A stretch of DNA of 64,000 bases from Euwallacea fornicatus (taxonomy: Eukaryota; Arthropoda; Insecta; Coleoptera; Curculionidae): positions 3,410,001 to 3,474,000 of the forward strand of contig NC_089562.1 of the NCBI RefSeq assembly GCF_040115645.1, in the 5' to 3' direction. Under the pieces are notes generated by a model. The model did not search any database. It saw only the letters and a program-made list of their open reading frames with translations, and was not told the DNA's origin. Positions 1 to 12,700 of this stretch are shown here, in pieces (position 1 is the first letter of the stretch; each line of letters starts with the position of its first letter). Both the position numbers and the translations under genes were made by a program.

Positions 1-806
1 AATGAATTATTACATTGTACTGGGACAATGTTTGTATCGTTGAATTACCGATATTTTTAATCGTATTTACTCGATAAACGTGCAAATAAAATTATAATTA
101 CCTTTATGTGTATTTAACATCCCTCGGTAATTACGGAACTTAAGTACACACGGCGTTTTTGATTTGACAATCTCAGAAAATATTATAAACTACGATATGG
201 AACCAATGTTATGCAACTGAAATCTATTGTTATCCACGTTTAAGTTCGTTTTCTTTCCTATGTAGTGGCCACATTTATTCTGATAACATTGTCATGTGCT
301 TCGTTAATTCCAACAGGTATATTTTATCACTAGCCAAACAAAACGCTGTTCTTTAACATTTTCGCGTTGTGTGTTGGCACACACATACTTATTTTCATTT
401 CAGTTTTGCGTAAAGTGTTTCTGATCCTGCATGTGTTTCTACTGGTTCTTTTGAGGTTCAAATAGGTATACAATAATATTGAAATTATTAAGCAAAGTCA
501 GTTGCTCTCATTTAATTTTCATATACCTAAAAATATTTATCTTACCACGATAACATTATCATGGATGATGTAGTAACTACCTCTGCTACCCTGTCATAAA
601 AGATATATTTTTTTATTACCATTGCATCTTCAAATGTCTGACAGTCGAAATGAAATCATATTTGCAGAACTATTGCATTTGTTAATAGATATCTGCGTTT
701 CTACGTTGAAAACTGACGTTTTGCGCTAATTGGTACTGGTGAAAGTACATCGTGTTGGGTGAATCATTGCTGAGCAGTACCAAATAGATATAGTATATTT
801 TGCAAG
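1..806. other. 5' flank of the sphingomyelin-synthase-like gene
   Basis: No coding exon, RNA gene or repeat that I can support. The stretch is AT-rich. It probably holds the promoter and 5' UTR of the gene starting at 807, but I see no convincing TATA box or initiator. Confidence 0.4.
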
Positions 807-3127
807 ATGGTGACCGGTTTCAGGAGTGAATTTGACGGTAAACAAGGCCAAATGCTTATCCTCAAGTATAATTAAAGGACTGTTATCGTGGCCAGTAAAA
901 TGTGACCTTGAAAAATTATTTATTTTTTAAATTGTTTGGTTAAAGTTTTACTCATTTACGTCAGTCGGTACAACTTGGTTCGTTGTTTAGGAGATTTGTA
1001 TCAACGTCAACCATTGCTACCAAATCCTAAGGGCAACGATCATTGGGCCCATAATGCTCACGGCGCCACTGGAGCCGAGTACTACGCAGATGAGGATGAT
1101 ATAATGGAAAAGGACGCCAGTCGTAACGGTGACATAAAAATCGACATTCCCCCTTCCAGAGAAGAGCCCCGATTTCCGCAGGAACGATGGAAAACCCTTT
1201 TAGGTGAGTAGTCACAACATACGGTGTGCAGTGAAATCGAAGATACAGAGTAATTCAAAATTTAGGGGACAAAAATATGAGATATAATTAACAATAATTT
1301 AATTTAAAAAGTGTTTTAGGGAGGTTTTTACTAAAAAAATGGTTTAGTTCGTTTAAGTTGCTGCCTCTATATCTAAGCTTGCAAGCATGACCATCGCAAA
1401 ATATCTTACAAACTGTAACAGCCATAGAAAATAAACCTTAAATATGTGAAACTTCTTCCTGTGACTTGAAATCTAAGCATTTCGGGACTTACATTTATAC
1501 AGACTTTTATCACTTCAATTTTAAAACACCCGATGTGCAAGATTTAATTTGGAGTTCCTATAAACTTTGATGCAACAATGTTTCCTGTCGGGAATTGACT
1601 TGGAAAATTCGGTGACTACGTAACATTGGCAGCATGACTTAACAAATTAAAGGCAAAAATAAGGTGTGTGGTCTACTCGACAAAAGCAAATGTATAATAT
1701 TGCTCTATTAAACCTAAAATTGTTGCCACATTGTAATTCAAAAATTACCTTTATCATTGGCTGATATTTGAAAATCCCCACGTTTTTTAATTTCAGCATT
1801 TATCATAATGTGCTTCAACTTCATCTTAACTTTGACATCCCTGAGCCTGGTCCATGATAAAGTCCCCGACAGAGCAAAACACGGGCCCCTTCCGGACGTT
1901 TTCCTGGCCAATGTGCCACCCTACGACTGGGCACTCAGTGTGTCCGAATACATAATCATTTTCTGCATAAATTCCTGCATGATTGCAATGGTCTTTCATA
2001 AGCATAGGTAGATTTTTGCTTTCAGAAAATGAACCGAGTTTACATTGATTGATTTGCAGGTTCATAGTCTTCAGGAGGATCTTTCTCATAATGTCGTTGC
2101 TCTATATGTACAGAGCGATAACGATGTATGTCACTGTCTTGCCACTTTCAAGTGAGACGTACGTGTGCTCGCCTAAGTCGAATACCACTTCTGCTCGATT
2201 GATAGTCAAGCGGGTACTGCATTTGATGAGCGGCTTCGGATTGTCAGTGAATGGAAAGCACACGTTCTGTGGAGATTTTATTTACAGTGGACACACTGTT
2301 ATTTTAGTGTTTAGTTACCTTGTTGTATCCGAATGTAAGTATTTTCTTTTGATTACTTTAACAGTTCTAAATGTCGTGAGTTTAAAACATTTAGGAAAAT
2401 AGTTATACATATAACTCTCAATGAATTTTAGATTAAAAATCTTTAATAACTAAAGAATAGTAAACACTTGATTTGGTTGCTTTGATAACCGATAATTAAG
2501 AAAAAAAGTTGTATTTTCGGTTATTTTTCAGACACGCCCAAGAAATTATATCTTCTGCGGATGGTGCATTGGTTGTACTTTGTGCTGGGCGTGATTGGAG
2601 TCATAATGCTCCAATTGTCTCACGGCCATTACACCGTGGACGTCATAATTGCATATTATGTTACCACTAGGATATTCTGGATATACCATACTTTAGCTAA
2701 TAATGCAAATTTAAAAGTAAGTTCGTAGTGTTAGATTGTGACCAAGTAATTTTGGATATAATTCATGAGTAACTTGACAGCATGAAACAAATGTGTAATG
2801 GCATATTCGGATAACCGCTTCAATGTAACAATATGGTCGACGTCTCCAGCGCTCGTTTTATTATGACGTGTTGTAATATGTTAGAGGCGCATGGCATTAG
2901 ACGGCCATGTTGGCACATTCAGGCCGCAATTGTTGGATATCCGAATTAGCAATCAGTTTCTTTTGAAATTCCAGCAATTCTCATCAAATAACCTTCTGAG
3001 CCGCTCATGGTGGTTTGCCCTCTTCCTTTACTTCGAAGGCAACGTGGGGGGTCCGGTACCGCGGCAATTTGACTGGCCATTGCCGTGGCCTCGTCGGTGG
3101 CACTCTAAAGGCAACCGGGATAGTTAG
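807..3127 (+). CDS. Sphingomyelin synthase family protein (ceramide phospho-headgroup transferase)
   Basis: CDS join(807..837, 991..1203, 1797..2007, 2060..2334, 2532..2716, 2975..3127), 355 aa, all junctions in frame. Family members move a phospho-headgroup from a phospholipid onto ceramide in Golgi, plasma or ER membrane. Visible marks: a hydrophilic N-terminus of ~75 residues, then several membrane segments; the motif LPLSSETYVCSPKSN; GLSVNGKHTFCGDFIYSGHT, whose last His is the first catalytic His of the family; and HGHYTVD in exon 5, giving the second His and the Asp of the His-His-Asp triad. The C-terminus has the family's FEGNV..VPRQF..P.PWP block. There is no room for a SAM domain, so it looks closer to SMS1/2 than to SAMD8. 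Whether it makes sphingomyelin or ceramide phosphoethanolamine cannot be read from sequence. The 31-nt first coding exon, and so the start, is the least certain part. Confidence 0.9.
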
Positions 3128-3181
3128 TGCAAGTTCAAATTCGGGTCGAAACTGTTTAAGAAATTTCAACATAAATGTGAT

Positions 3182-3187
3182 AATAAA
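3182..3187 (+). terminator. Poly(A) signal of the sphingomyelin-synthase-like gene
   Basis: AATAAA lies 55 nt after the stop codon. Another AATAAA occurs near 3411. Either could serve. Confidence 0.5.
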
Positions 3188-3189
3188 AT

Positions 3190-4237
3190 AAGTTTAGCGC
3201 CTTAAAGTGACTTTCGAGCGACCGTGGTGTTTCCCGCCTTCTGGGGTTACACCTCATAATAAGTAACCTCTATCCTATACAGGCTATGCAGTGTCTTCAT
3301 TCGTAAGTTAAATTATTATAGTGTGAAACACTCAACTTAAATCAAAATCGTAGCCTAAATGATGATGTTTTTATTTCTGTAATTCCAGCCTTTCCTCAAT
3401 ACTTATATTTAATAAAGGAGGATTTTTATATTTAGTAACTTTTTTAAGGGACTAATAAGATAGTTGTGAAGCTATAAATATGTATATTTAGATAAAGAAA
3501 ATTATTGATGAATATTGCTGATATTGATAGATAGGTTTTTAAAACGGTTTATTATTTTTTTATTTAAGAATTTATAAAACGCGTGTTTTACAAGCAGGTA
3601 AGTTGTGTAGATTATTTATTTTTTGGGAGAAATAGTTTAAGTGATGAATCTTTACCGTTAACGTAGAAGCAGGTACAATGATAATGACGTAAGTATTAAA
3701 ATTACAAAACACAAATTTACACTGGTTGTATTTGATTTTTACAAAAATCAGACTAAATCCAAAATTGAGCGGGTAAGGTGGCAGAGTTCTATATTAGCAT
3801 GTTGACCAATTTCAGTTATGCCATATTGCCAATTCTCTAACCGATTTTTTCATAATTTACTATAATTTTAATTGCATTGAAATTAATCTTTTCATTGTAC
3901 CTACAGTAAAAATGATATGTAGGAATCAATCAAGGCTGAATGTAAAAATTTTGTTCTGCTTATGAACTCCCCTGTATGATACCTAAAAAAGCAAATTTAA
4001 GCACCTGACACTCAGCTTCAAATAAGATATTTTTCGAACCATTTTTTATCTAAAGGTGTTTAAAATTGAACACTTACTTGCCTAAAAGTCCCTTATTGTC
4101 ACCTTACGCAAACCGATGGATATTAAAACTGTGCCAAGGCGCCCATAAGAGGACGTTTTCGCGCACATACTATATATAATTGTTACTATGTATATTTAAG
4201 GGAGGAATTAATACATTTATAAGAACGTTGTATACGC

Positions 4238-4287
<50 letters not shown>

Positions 4288-5515
4288 TTTTTTTTCTCCC
4301 TTTCTCTCTCTTTCTCTAAATATACAGAAATTGCAAAAAGTACCATCTAATATTATAGCTACTTATTATTATTATTATGTCCAATTGGTGATAATTTTGT
4401 TCTCAATAAGATAAGTCGGTGTTTTATAGTGAATTATTACCGAGATTGAAGAAAAACTCCCTACAATAATTGATTTATTGTCTGGGTTTGTAGTCAAGTT
4501 CATTTTTAAAACTTAACAACAGTTAATATCCTTATTGCCCCTTTTATTTGAAATTTAGGTGGAAACATGGAGATTCTATATTTCTTTACTGAGTTTTCTA
4601 GAAACATCGTTTTGTATATTTTAATTTGTTAAGTGAATGGATATATTATTTGATTTTATACTTATCAATGCAGAATATTTTTTAAATTATTTCAAAGATG
4701 AAATTTATTTATATGTACACATAAAAAAATCGATAGGATGAATCTCATAGAACGTGTTTATGAAGCAATTAAGAATCTACGAAGTGCAGAGTCTGAAAGA
4801 GAGCTAGTTACTGCGTGCTTTTGCGTGTACGCGCTTAAGAATCAAAATTTTAAACGCTTTATTTTAAGCAAATAACTATTGTTCCTAGTTGAGAATTAAT
4901 GCAATAGAATTCACATACGAGTGTTTTTATGTAGCCAAGTCATTGCTGGCCTTAGTGATTTGCTGGAAATGAAGACATATTCCATGGTTTCAGTCCTTTG
5001 TTACAATTGTATATTTTAAGACAGTATAAATTTGTTTAAAATTGATAAATTCTAAAAACAAATTGAAAATATAATTATTTTTTTAAGTGATTGTGTGTAT
5101 TAGTATTTCAGGTATTTATTACTTAAAATGTCATAGGCTATATTATTTGAAAATAAGGATGAAGATCCAAATCACTCCCATCCCACCAAACCTATATTCT
5201 CCTATTTACTAAAAATTCTGCACGATGACAAGTCCACATTTACAATATGCTTCAAAAAGACTCTTTTCACCGTGTGTTACACCATTGCTTTCCTTTCAAC
5301 GAGTACGATCAATTTTAGCATAATGCCGGCAATTATTACGTCTAGCCCATTGAGATCGTTGGTCGATTGTACGTTGAACGTCATCGGCGTGTAACTAACA
5401 TCCGTCATTATGATCTTTCACTGTCCAAGAGGGTAATATAGGTTTTGGAGAATGAAGGTGATTTGCGCCACAGGGAACAGTATGTTTTGTCAGCTTTTTT
5501 AAGTTCTGCATTATA
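3190..5515. other. Intergenic region with no recognised gene
   Basis: Between the sphingomyelin-synthase-like gene and the transposon. I see no coding exon. The only clear structure is the compound simple repeat at 4241-4295. Confidence 0.5.
4241..4295. repeat. Compound microsatellite (TC)n-(TA)n-(T)n
   Basis: Fifteen TC units (4241-4270), then about eight TA units, then a T run. It continues into an imperfect CT-rich tail to about 4317. Confidence 0.95.
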
Positions 5516-5623
5516 CAGGGTGTCCCAGAATGAGGAGGTCAACGCTTAACCACATATTCCTTGGTCACAAATATATCGATTCATGGTGATATACTTATAT
5601 ACGAAATTGTCTCCTTCTGGAGA
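5516..5623 (+). repeat. Left terminal inverted repeat
   Basis: Pairs with 6308-6415 in inverted orientation. It ends at the shared CTCCTTCTGGAGA block, itself a small hairpin-like palindrome. Confidence 0.85.
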
Positions 5624-6033
5624 TACAAGCTCTTAAAGTCTCACTTTTTTTAAAGTTTTGCAGATAAATCGAAAACGGCTAGATGGATTGCTACAAAATT
5701 TGGTGTATAATCTTTCTGCTTCTTGGGGCACATTTGACGGGGCTTATTATGGTAAAACCACCAGGGGTAGTGGTCAATTGCTACAAGGTCGAATGTTAAA
5801 TACACTAGAACTTTTTTTATTCGTTCATACAGACGGTTGTTTTTTTTATGAAATTCCCGGTCAGTTACGCAACTTTTTTTAAATCTCTTATTGAATTTTG
5901 ATTTCTGGAAAACAAGTTACAATGAATGCGATGCTTATGTTGTGTAATTGACAAGAACGCCGGCAATTGTTGATAATGCCAGTGAATGCACGTGATTGAT
6001 TGGATTTGCCAGGTTTTAAGAAAATAAAAAAAA

Positions 6034-6228
6034 ATGTGTACGTTTCGAGAAAAAACAGATATGTTGCATACATTGAGACTTTGTCAGGAAAATGATCGTA
6101 ATAGTGTCAGAGTTTATGCGGAAAGATTTCCGAATTGGCATACTTCAAACTGGAAAAATCAGGGTGGTCACGTTGAGCACTTATTAAATGAATTGTTTAT
6201 TAGAATGTATGCTTTTATTTCCTTCTGA
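6034..6228 (+). pseudogene. Transposase N-terminal helix-turn-helix remnant
   Basis: A 64-aa open frame inside the transposon. Residues 4-34 (REKTDMLHTLRLCQEN followed by RVYAERFPN) resemble the DUF4817-type HTH at the N-terminus of many insect DDE transposases: a helical 'REK..ml' start and the YAERFPN signature. After that the frame degenerates and stops, and no DDE residues follow before the right inverted repeat. Not functional as a transposase; it could at most still encode a DNA-binding fragment. Confidence 0.6.
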
Positions 6229-6307
6229 AGGGTATGTATTGACTGACATCAACAATTTTAATTTTTTTTTCGTCTAATGGAGGCTCCAAAGCAAAATTTA
6301 ATAACAT

Positions 6308-6415
6308 TCTCCAGAAGGAGACGATTTCGTATATAAGTATATCAACATGAATCGATATATTTTTGACCAAGGAATATGTGGTTAAGCGTTGACCCCTTCA
6401 TTTTGGGACTCCCTA
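6308..6415 (-). repeat. Right terminal inverted repeat
   Basis: Inverted copy of 5516-5623, ending GGGACTCCCTA before the TA flank. Confidence 0.85.
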
Positions 6416-6778
6416 TATAAAACCGAGTTTTGCTTAAATCATATTAGATCTTGGGAGATACCAAATATGTAGCAACGAGGGTCACAAACTCTAGTTTTTT
6501 GTTAACAACTTGGCAACAAAACACAATTTTAGTTGAATGAGAATTAGATAGACGTTAGGGAGCGCTGCTGCCGTGTGTTTTAACCTTAGTTAGTAAAATT
6601 AAGGTTAAGTTCAGATTTTATTTTGCAAAAAATAATTGAAACTTAAAAGAAAATCAGATTATTCCGATTTTATGTTACCTGTGATTAGTTTTTCCTTTTA
6701 TATTATGAGTTCCTTTAATAAATAACGAGTTCCTTTCACAATCCTACATAAGACGTTTTATAAATACTCACAAGCCCA
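6416..6778. other. 5' flank and probable 5' UTR of Cpsf160
   Basis: AT-rich sequence between the transposon and the Cpsf160 start codon. No TATA box stands out at a useful distance, as expected for a housekeeping gene. The transposon ends only 363 bp upstream of the start codon. Confidence 0.4.
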
Positions 6779-9700
6779 ATGTTTTCTATTTGCAAACAGT
6801 CCCATCAACCCACAGGGGTTGAGCATGCAATCAGTTGTTTTTTCTTTAATAAAACGGAGAGAAGCCTGATCACAGCAGGTGCGAACGTCCTTAAAGTGTT
6901 CCGACTAATTCCAGATGTGGATCAGAAAACTAGACATGAGAGATATTCAGGTATCTTAAAATGAAATTGCAAGAAGTAACTTTATTTAACTTATATTTGT
7001 TTAGTGTAAAGTTGTATTTAAAGTACAAAGTTTGATTATATACCCACAAATAATATAAATTTCGAAATTAAATGGCCAAACTTAGACAAAGCAAAAAATG
7101 CATTAAGTTGAAATTTACAAAACAATTATTTCAACCTATTATATGTTTACAGTTTATCCATACTAAATACCATCAAATAATAATTTCTTAATGCACAGTG
7201 CAGGTCTTGTGCCTGAAAGCTGCCAGGATTTTCAACTAACCTATATAATAATGCAATGCATCGCATTCCAGAATTCTTCCCTCCGAAATCAAAATTGGAA
7301 TGTATGTCCCAATATCAACTCTTTGGAAACATAATGGCCTTACAGAGTGTAACACTGGCTAACTCTCCGCGAGATTCTCTTCTTATAGGCTTTTCCGATG
7401 CCAAACTTTCAGTTGTAGAGTATGATCCTGAAAACCACCAGCTGAAAACTCTAAGTTTACATTATTTTGAAGAGGAGGATATGAAAGTATACTTAATTTA
7501 TTTTATTTTTCTGGGAGGTTTATTTGTATTATTCAGGATGGCTGGACCCACTTCCATCATATACCCATAGTGCGTGCAGATCCAGAGAATAGATGTGCTG
7601 TTATGACTATATTTGGAAAAAAATTGGTTATTCTTCCCTTTAAACGGGAAACCGCTATAGATGAAGGTGATTCTGACATAAAGCCTACCTCGAGTTCAGG
7701 ATTAGGAGGAAAATCTGCGATTTTGGCCTCATATATGATTGAGGTCAAAGACTTCATGGACAAAATAGATAATATTATAGATATACAGTTCTTGCACGGA
7801 TATTACGAACCTACATTGTTGATTTTGTATGAGCCACTTAAAACTTTCCCAGGGTAAGTTGTACAACTTATAAGAAATTTGCTGATTTAGCCATATTAAA
7901 TAGGCGAGTAGCAGTAAGGAGAGACACTTGCGCAATGGCTGCAATATCTATAAATCTGCAACAAAAGGTACATCCAGTCATTTGGAGTGTTTCAAATCTA
8001 CCTTTTGACTGCATGAGAGCCGTACCTATTAAAAAGCCAATAGGCGGTACTTTGATATTTGCAGTCAACTCTTTGATTTATCTAAATCAGAGTATTCCGC
8101 CTTATGCAGTGTCTGTTAACAGTATTGCTGAAACTAGTTCCAGTTTTCCAATGAGTGAGTATGATTAACTCTTTCAAAAATAGACTGAACTAGTTCTTTT
8201 TCAGAGTCTCAGGAAGATTTAAAAATAAGCTTCGATTGCGCGCAAATTGGGTTTTTAGACGACGACACTTTGGTTTTGTCCTTGAAAGGGGGCGAATTGT
8301 TTGTTTTAACTCTTTTAGCAGACAATATGCGTTACGTTAGAAATTTCCATTTTGAAAAGGCAGCTGCCAGTGTTTTGACTACTTGCGTATGTTTTTTTCA
8401 CAGTTGTAAATTTGACATATTAGGGCATTAACGCTTTCTAGGTTTGCATCTGCGAGAATAATTTTTTATTCTTAGGGTCAAGATTGGGCAACTCTTTGTT
8501 ACTGCGCTTTACAGAAAAAGCAAACGAAGTTATTACACTTGATGACTCCGAAGAACCTGGTGCCAAAAGGGCACGAGAGAGTAAGGTTGATGATATTGGG
8601 GATATAGTTTCGGATTCTTTAACTGATTTTATCGCTAGTGATGTCTTAGGTTTGTTCACTAGACTCAAATTTTTCAATTATCATATCGTTTTATTTGGAA
8701 AGACATTAGGGACCCAGAAGAATTAGAAGTGTACGGTAATCAGAAACAGGCGGGTGTTCAAATCTCGAGCTATATCTTTGAAGTTTGTGACTCCTTGTTG
8801 AACATCGGGCCTTGTGGCCAAATTTCCGTGGGCGAGCCCGCATTTTTAAGTGAGGAATTTCAAAAAAATCCGGATTTGAATTTGGAACTGGTTACCACTT
8901 CCGGATTTGGCAAGAATGGAGCTTTATGCGTACTCCAGAGATCCATAAAGCCGCAAATTGTGACTACATTCACGCTGCCAGGGTGCTTTAATATGTGGAC
9001 TATTAAGAGTGGGGAAGACACGCATTCTTTTTTGATTTTGAGTCAGGAGGAGAGTACAATGGTATGTTTTGTTGTTAATTGTGAAGTGAGTGAATTTCAA
9101 GTAGATTCTAGTACAGTCGTCATGTACTTCAAATATCTCAGTTTCCATGGGTCGTTATGGTTTAAAAAATTCATTATATATAATTTGATATTTTCGCGGC
9201 CCGAAAGATTCTTTACAAATATTAAGATGACCATGTCATGTAAAGTACTCCTTTTTTTCCCTGGAAGGTTTTGCAAACTGGCCAAGAAATCAACGAAATT
9301 GATAACACTGGTTTTTCAACACATCAACCCACCGTGTTCGCGGGAAATTTAGGCAATAACCGATTTGTAGTCCAAGTGACCACAATATCAGTGCGCTTGC
9401 TCCAAGGAGCGGTGCAACTGCAACACGTCCCTATGGATTTAGGCTCCCCTATAGTGCAGGTGTCTTGGTAAGTCTGAGTAATTGATCTGCATTATTTTAG
9501 AACTGAAAGTGGTTTCCAGTGCCGACCCGTATATTTCTCTTATGGCGGCTGATGGACAGGTTATAACTCTCATGTTAAGAGAGGTTCGGGGTTCCGCCAA
9601 ATTGGTCATCAGTAAATCCACCTTATCAAACGTAAATTAGTGCCTAATAAATATTTTCAGTGTAACACTGAAATTTTGCAGAGCCCTATGATTACCACAA

Positions 9701-12700
9701 TCTGTATGTACAAAGACACTTCCGGACTATTCGCCAACAAAATCCCGGACGAGTTCACTCATATACCGCAACATCTCATCACTGATATGTCGGACTTGAC
9801 AACCGACACACAGAACGAAGAAGATCTGCTCTATGGCGATAATGATTTCAAAATGCCCTCGCTGAGTGGTGCTATCCCTAAGCCTAAAGTATTTTATAAC
9901 TGGTGGAAGAAGTACATGACGCCAGCTAAGTCCACATATTGGTTGTTTGTCGTAAGAGAGAATTCCAATATGGAAATTTATTCAATTCCGGATTTCAAGC
10001 TCAGTTTCTACGTGCAGAATCTGTGTTTTGGCCACAAAGTGTTGATCGACTCCTTGGAGTCGGTTATGCTGAATGTCACGGCGCATATCAACGAAACTCA
10101 GATTCAGAAAGACTATCAAGTAAAGGAGATTTCAATGGTCAGTTTTTATTGTATTCAATAATTTAAGGAAATACGTCCTTAGCCATAATATTTTGAAGTG
10201 TGTGTTAGGTTTTCGGAAATTTTAGACGCAAATAAAAATACAGAAGTCAGAAAATTTATGCCGTAACTTAAGGAGCGGAGAAAATGACAGATATAACGCA
10301 ATTATATTGATAGAACAATTGTTTCGCAGTTGTCGCGTTTTTCAAGCCAATCGAATAGCTTTCTTTTAATTAACATAACAGTGTTACTGTCATTTTTACG
10401 ATTTTTTAGATACACTAGTAGCGTTGTTAACATTTAAAATTGTGATTTGAGATTTACTTTAGTGATTTAAAGTAAATACATAAAGTTCAATGCTAATTAC
10501 GTGTGCAAAAGCCAGCTGTGATTTCTGTTTGGAGAGTTTTCTAAATTTTTAGGTCGGCATGGGAGCAAACGGATCACGACCCATTCTTTTTGTCAGATTG
10601 GACAAACATCTTTATATATATGAAGTGTTTAGATTTTACAAAGGCAACTTGAAATTGAGGTTCAGACGAGTTAAGCACGAGATAATGTATCAACCGAATG
10701 TAGCTGGAGTAGTCGATACTGAAAATTCTGATTATTTCACATTGCAAGAAAAGATATCTAAAATAAGATATTTCGACAATATTGCCGGCGAGTTGAAAGT
10801 TTCAGGGCGCAAAAGTTTTTATAATCAAGGACTTATTCTTTAATTTTAGGCTATAATGGAGTATTCATTTGTGGTGCAAGCCCATATTGGATTTTTCTTA
10901 CCAAACGTGGTGAACTAAGATATCATCCCATGATTATAGACGGCGAGGTGATTAACTTCGCCCCGTTTAATAATGTAAATTGCCCGGAAGGTTTCCTGTA
11001 CTTCAATAGAAAGGTGTGTGAACTGCGTAAATTTAGATATAACCAGTTCTAGAGCGATTTTGTAGTCGGAACTTCGTATTGGAATTTTGCCGACTCACTT
11101 AAGCTACGACGCACCGTGGCCTGTGCGAAAAGTACCTTTGAGATGCACACCTCACTTTGTTACATACCATTTAGAGTCGAAAACTTATTGTTTAGTAACC
11201 AGTTTATCTGAACCGTCAAATTCCTACTATAGATTCAACGGTGAGGACAAGGAACTAGCTGTTGAAGACAAACATGAAAGGTATTGTAGGACCAAATGTG
11301 AATGTTAGCGATTGTCTGTTAAATTTTGCCTAACTGGTGTAAATTCTAAACATTAATTTAATATAGTGTGATGAGCGGTATTCTTTGGATCTTAGATTTT
11401 TAGGCACCACCATCGTATAAAAAAATGTAACGAAATCTTACAGGTTTCCTTATCCCCATCAGGAATCGTTCAGTCTCATGTTGTTTTCGCCGGTTTCATG
11501 GGACGTGATACCGAACACAAAAATTGATTTAGACGAATGGGAGCACATTACTTGTTTGAGAAATGTTTCTCTGGAGTATGAAGGAGCACGGTCTGGATTG
11601 AAAGGTTATATCGCCGTAGGGACAAACTATAATTATGGAGAAGATATTACCTGTAGGGGGCGGGTAAGAACCACAGTATACTGAACATAAAAATTTTACG
11701 CTCTTTTGAGCATAATTTATCTGTTTTTGTTTATTTGTTCTACTGAAAAATTATTTAATAACAGCAAAATTAAGTATGAAAATACTATCTTTTTTATTTT
11801 GATATAATAGAATTGCAAGGAGGCTTAAAATGACTACTTTCAAATGCACCCTGTGTTTATAACCTTTAGAGTTGGAAAACGGTTTAGAAAAAATAACCAA
11901 TTAACAAACAGCCGAAAATATAAAATCTAACATGGGACACCGTGTTTATTCGTAATTTACTGCTCATGGCTAGTCTAACGAATTCTTAGTTAAATGGTAA
12001 TTTGATTTTTCTACGATAGACTTTCAAACTTTATTTTTATTTTAATGTACTGTAACTTTATTATGTAAAATATTCTTTGAATGGTGGGGTGGCTTAAAAA
12101 ATGCGATAGTATAGACTTTTTGGCCATTTTTACTGTAACTCCGGTTTGTACAAATATTTTTAAAATTTCATCTGTTCGTAAAACATTGTCCAACTTTTCA
12201 TATATAACCTAGCATATTTTGTTTCCAAAGGTGATACTCGCTTGTAAAGGGGTGGCTCTGTTCCAACGGTTAAGAACGATGTGGGTGACACCTAGCAATT
12301 AACAAAACTCTACTACATAGCTTTTAAAATAAGTAGTCTCAGCTATCCAACTTACTGGCCAATTAGAAAGCTCCACATATCCAATACTGTTAGACAGAAA
12401 TAAATTATTAAATTCAATATTATTCTTATAATAATTATTAATGTCATTGATTATTTTTTAATTATTCACACGTATGCCTTACCAAAAATTTAATGAAAGT
12501 CGAACAATGGATTTTCATTGTCGAAAAAGTATAAAAAGCCCCACGTTGCGCAAGAAGGCCATTATTCTTATGTTCTTCGAAGTTTTCTATAGAAGCTCCT
12601 TAAGATGTCCCTATTTAAATATTCGATATATAGTATGTTTGTAAGCGGCATGTGGCCTTTTCCACATTTCCAACAATATCGTGTTAAAAAGTGGTATTTC

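Larger units (their letters stand above)
5516..6415 (+). mobile_element. Non-autonomous DNA transposon with ~108-bp terminal inverted repeats
   Basis: The left end (5516-5623, starting CAGGGTGTCCCA) and the reverse complement of the right end (6308-6415) match over about 108 bp with only scattered differences. The element is 900 bp and is flanked by TA on both sides, consistent with a TA target-site duplication. Inside, 6034-6228 (+) encodes a transposase-like N-terminal helix-turn-helix; no DDE catalytic region is present, so this is a deletion derivative. The superfamily is not certain; TA flanks and the HTH type suggest an IS630/Tc1-mariner relative. It lies between two genes and interrupts neither. 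Confidence 0.85.

Noticed and set aside
12011..12193. 60-codon minus frame repeated identically at 17400-17582
   Set aside because: The repetition is explained by the tandem duplication, not by coding constraint; no family features.
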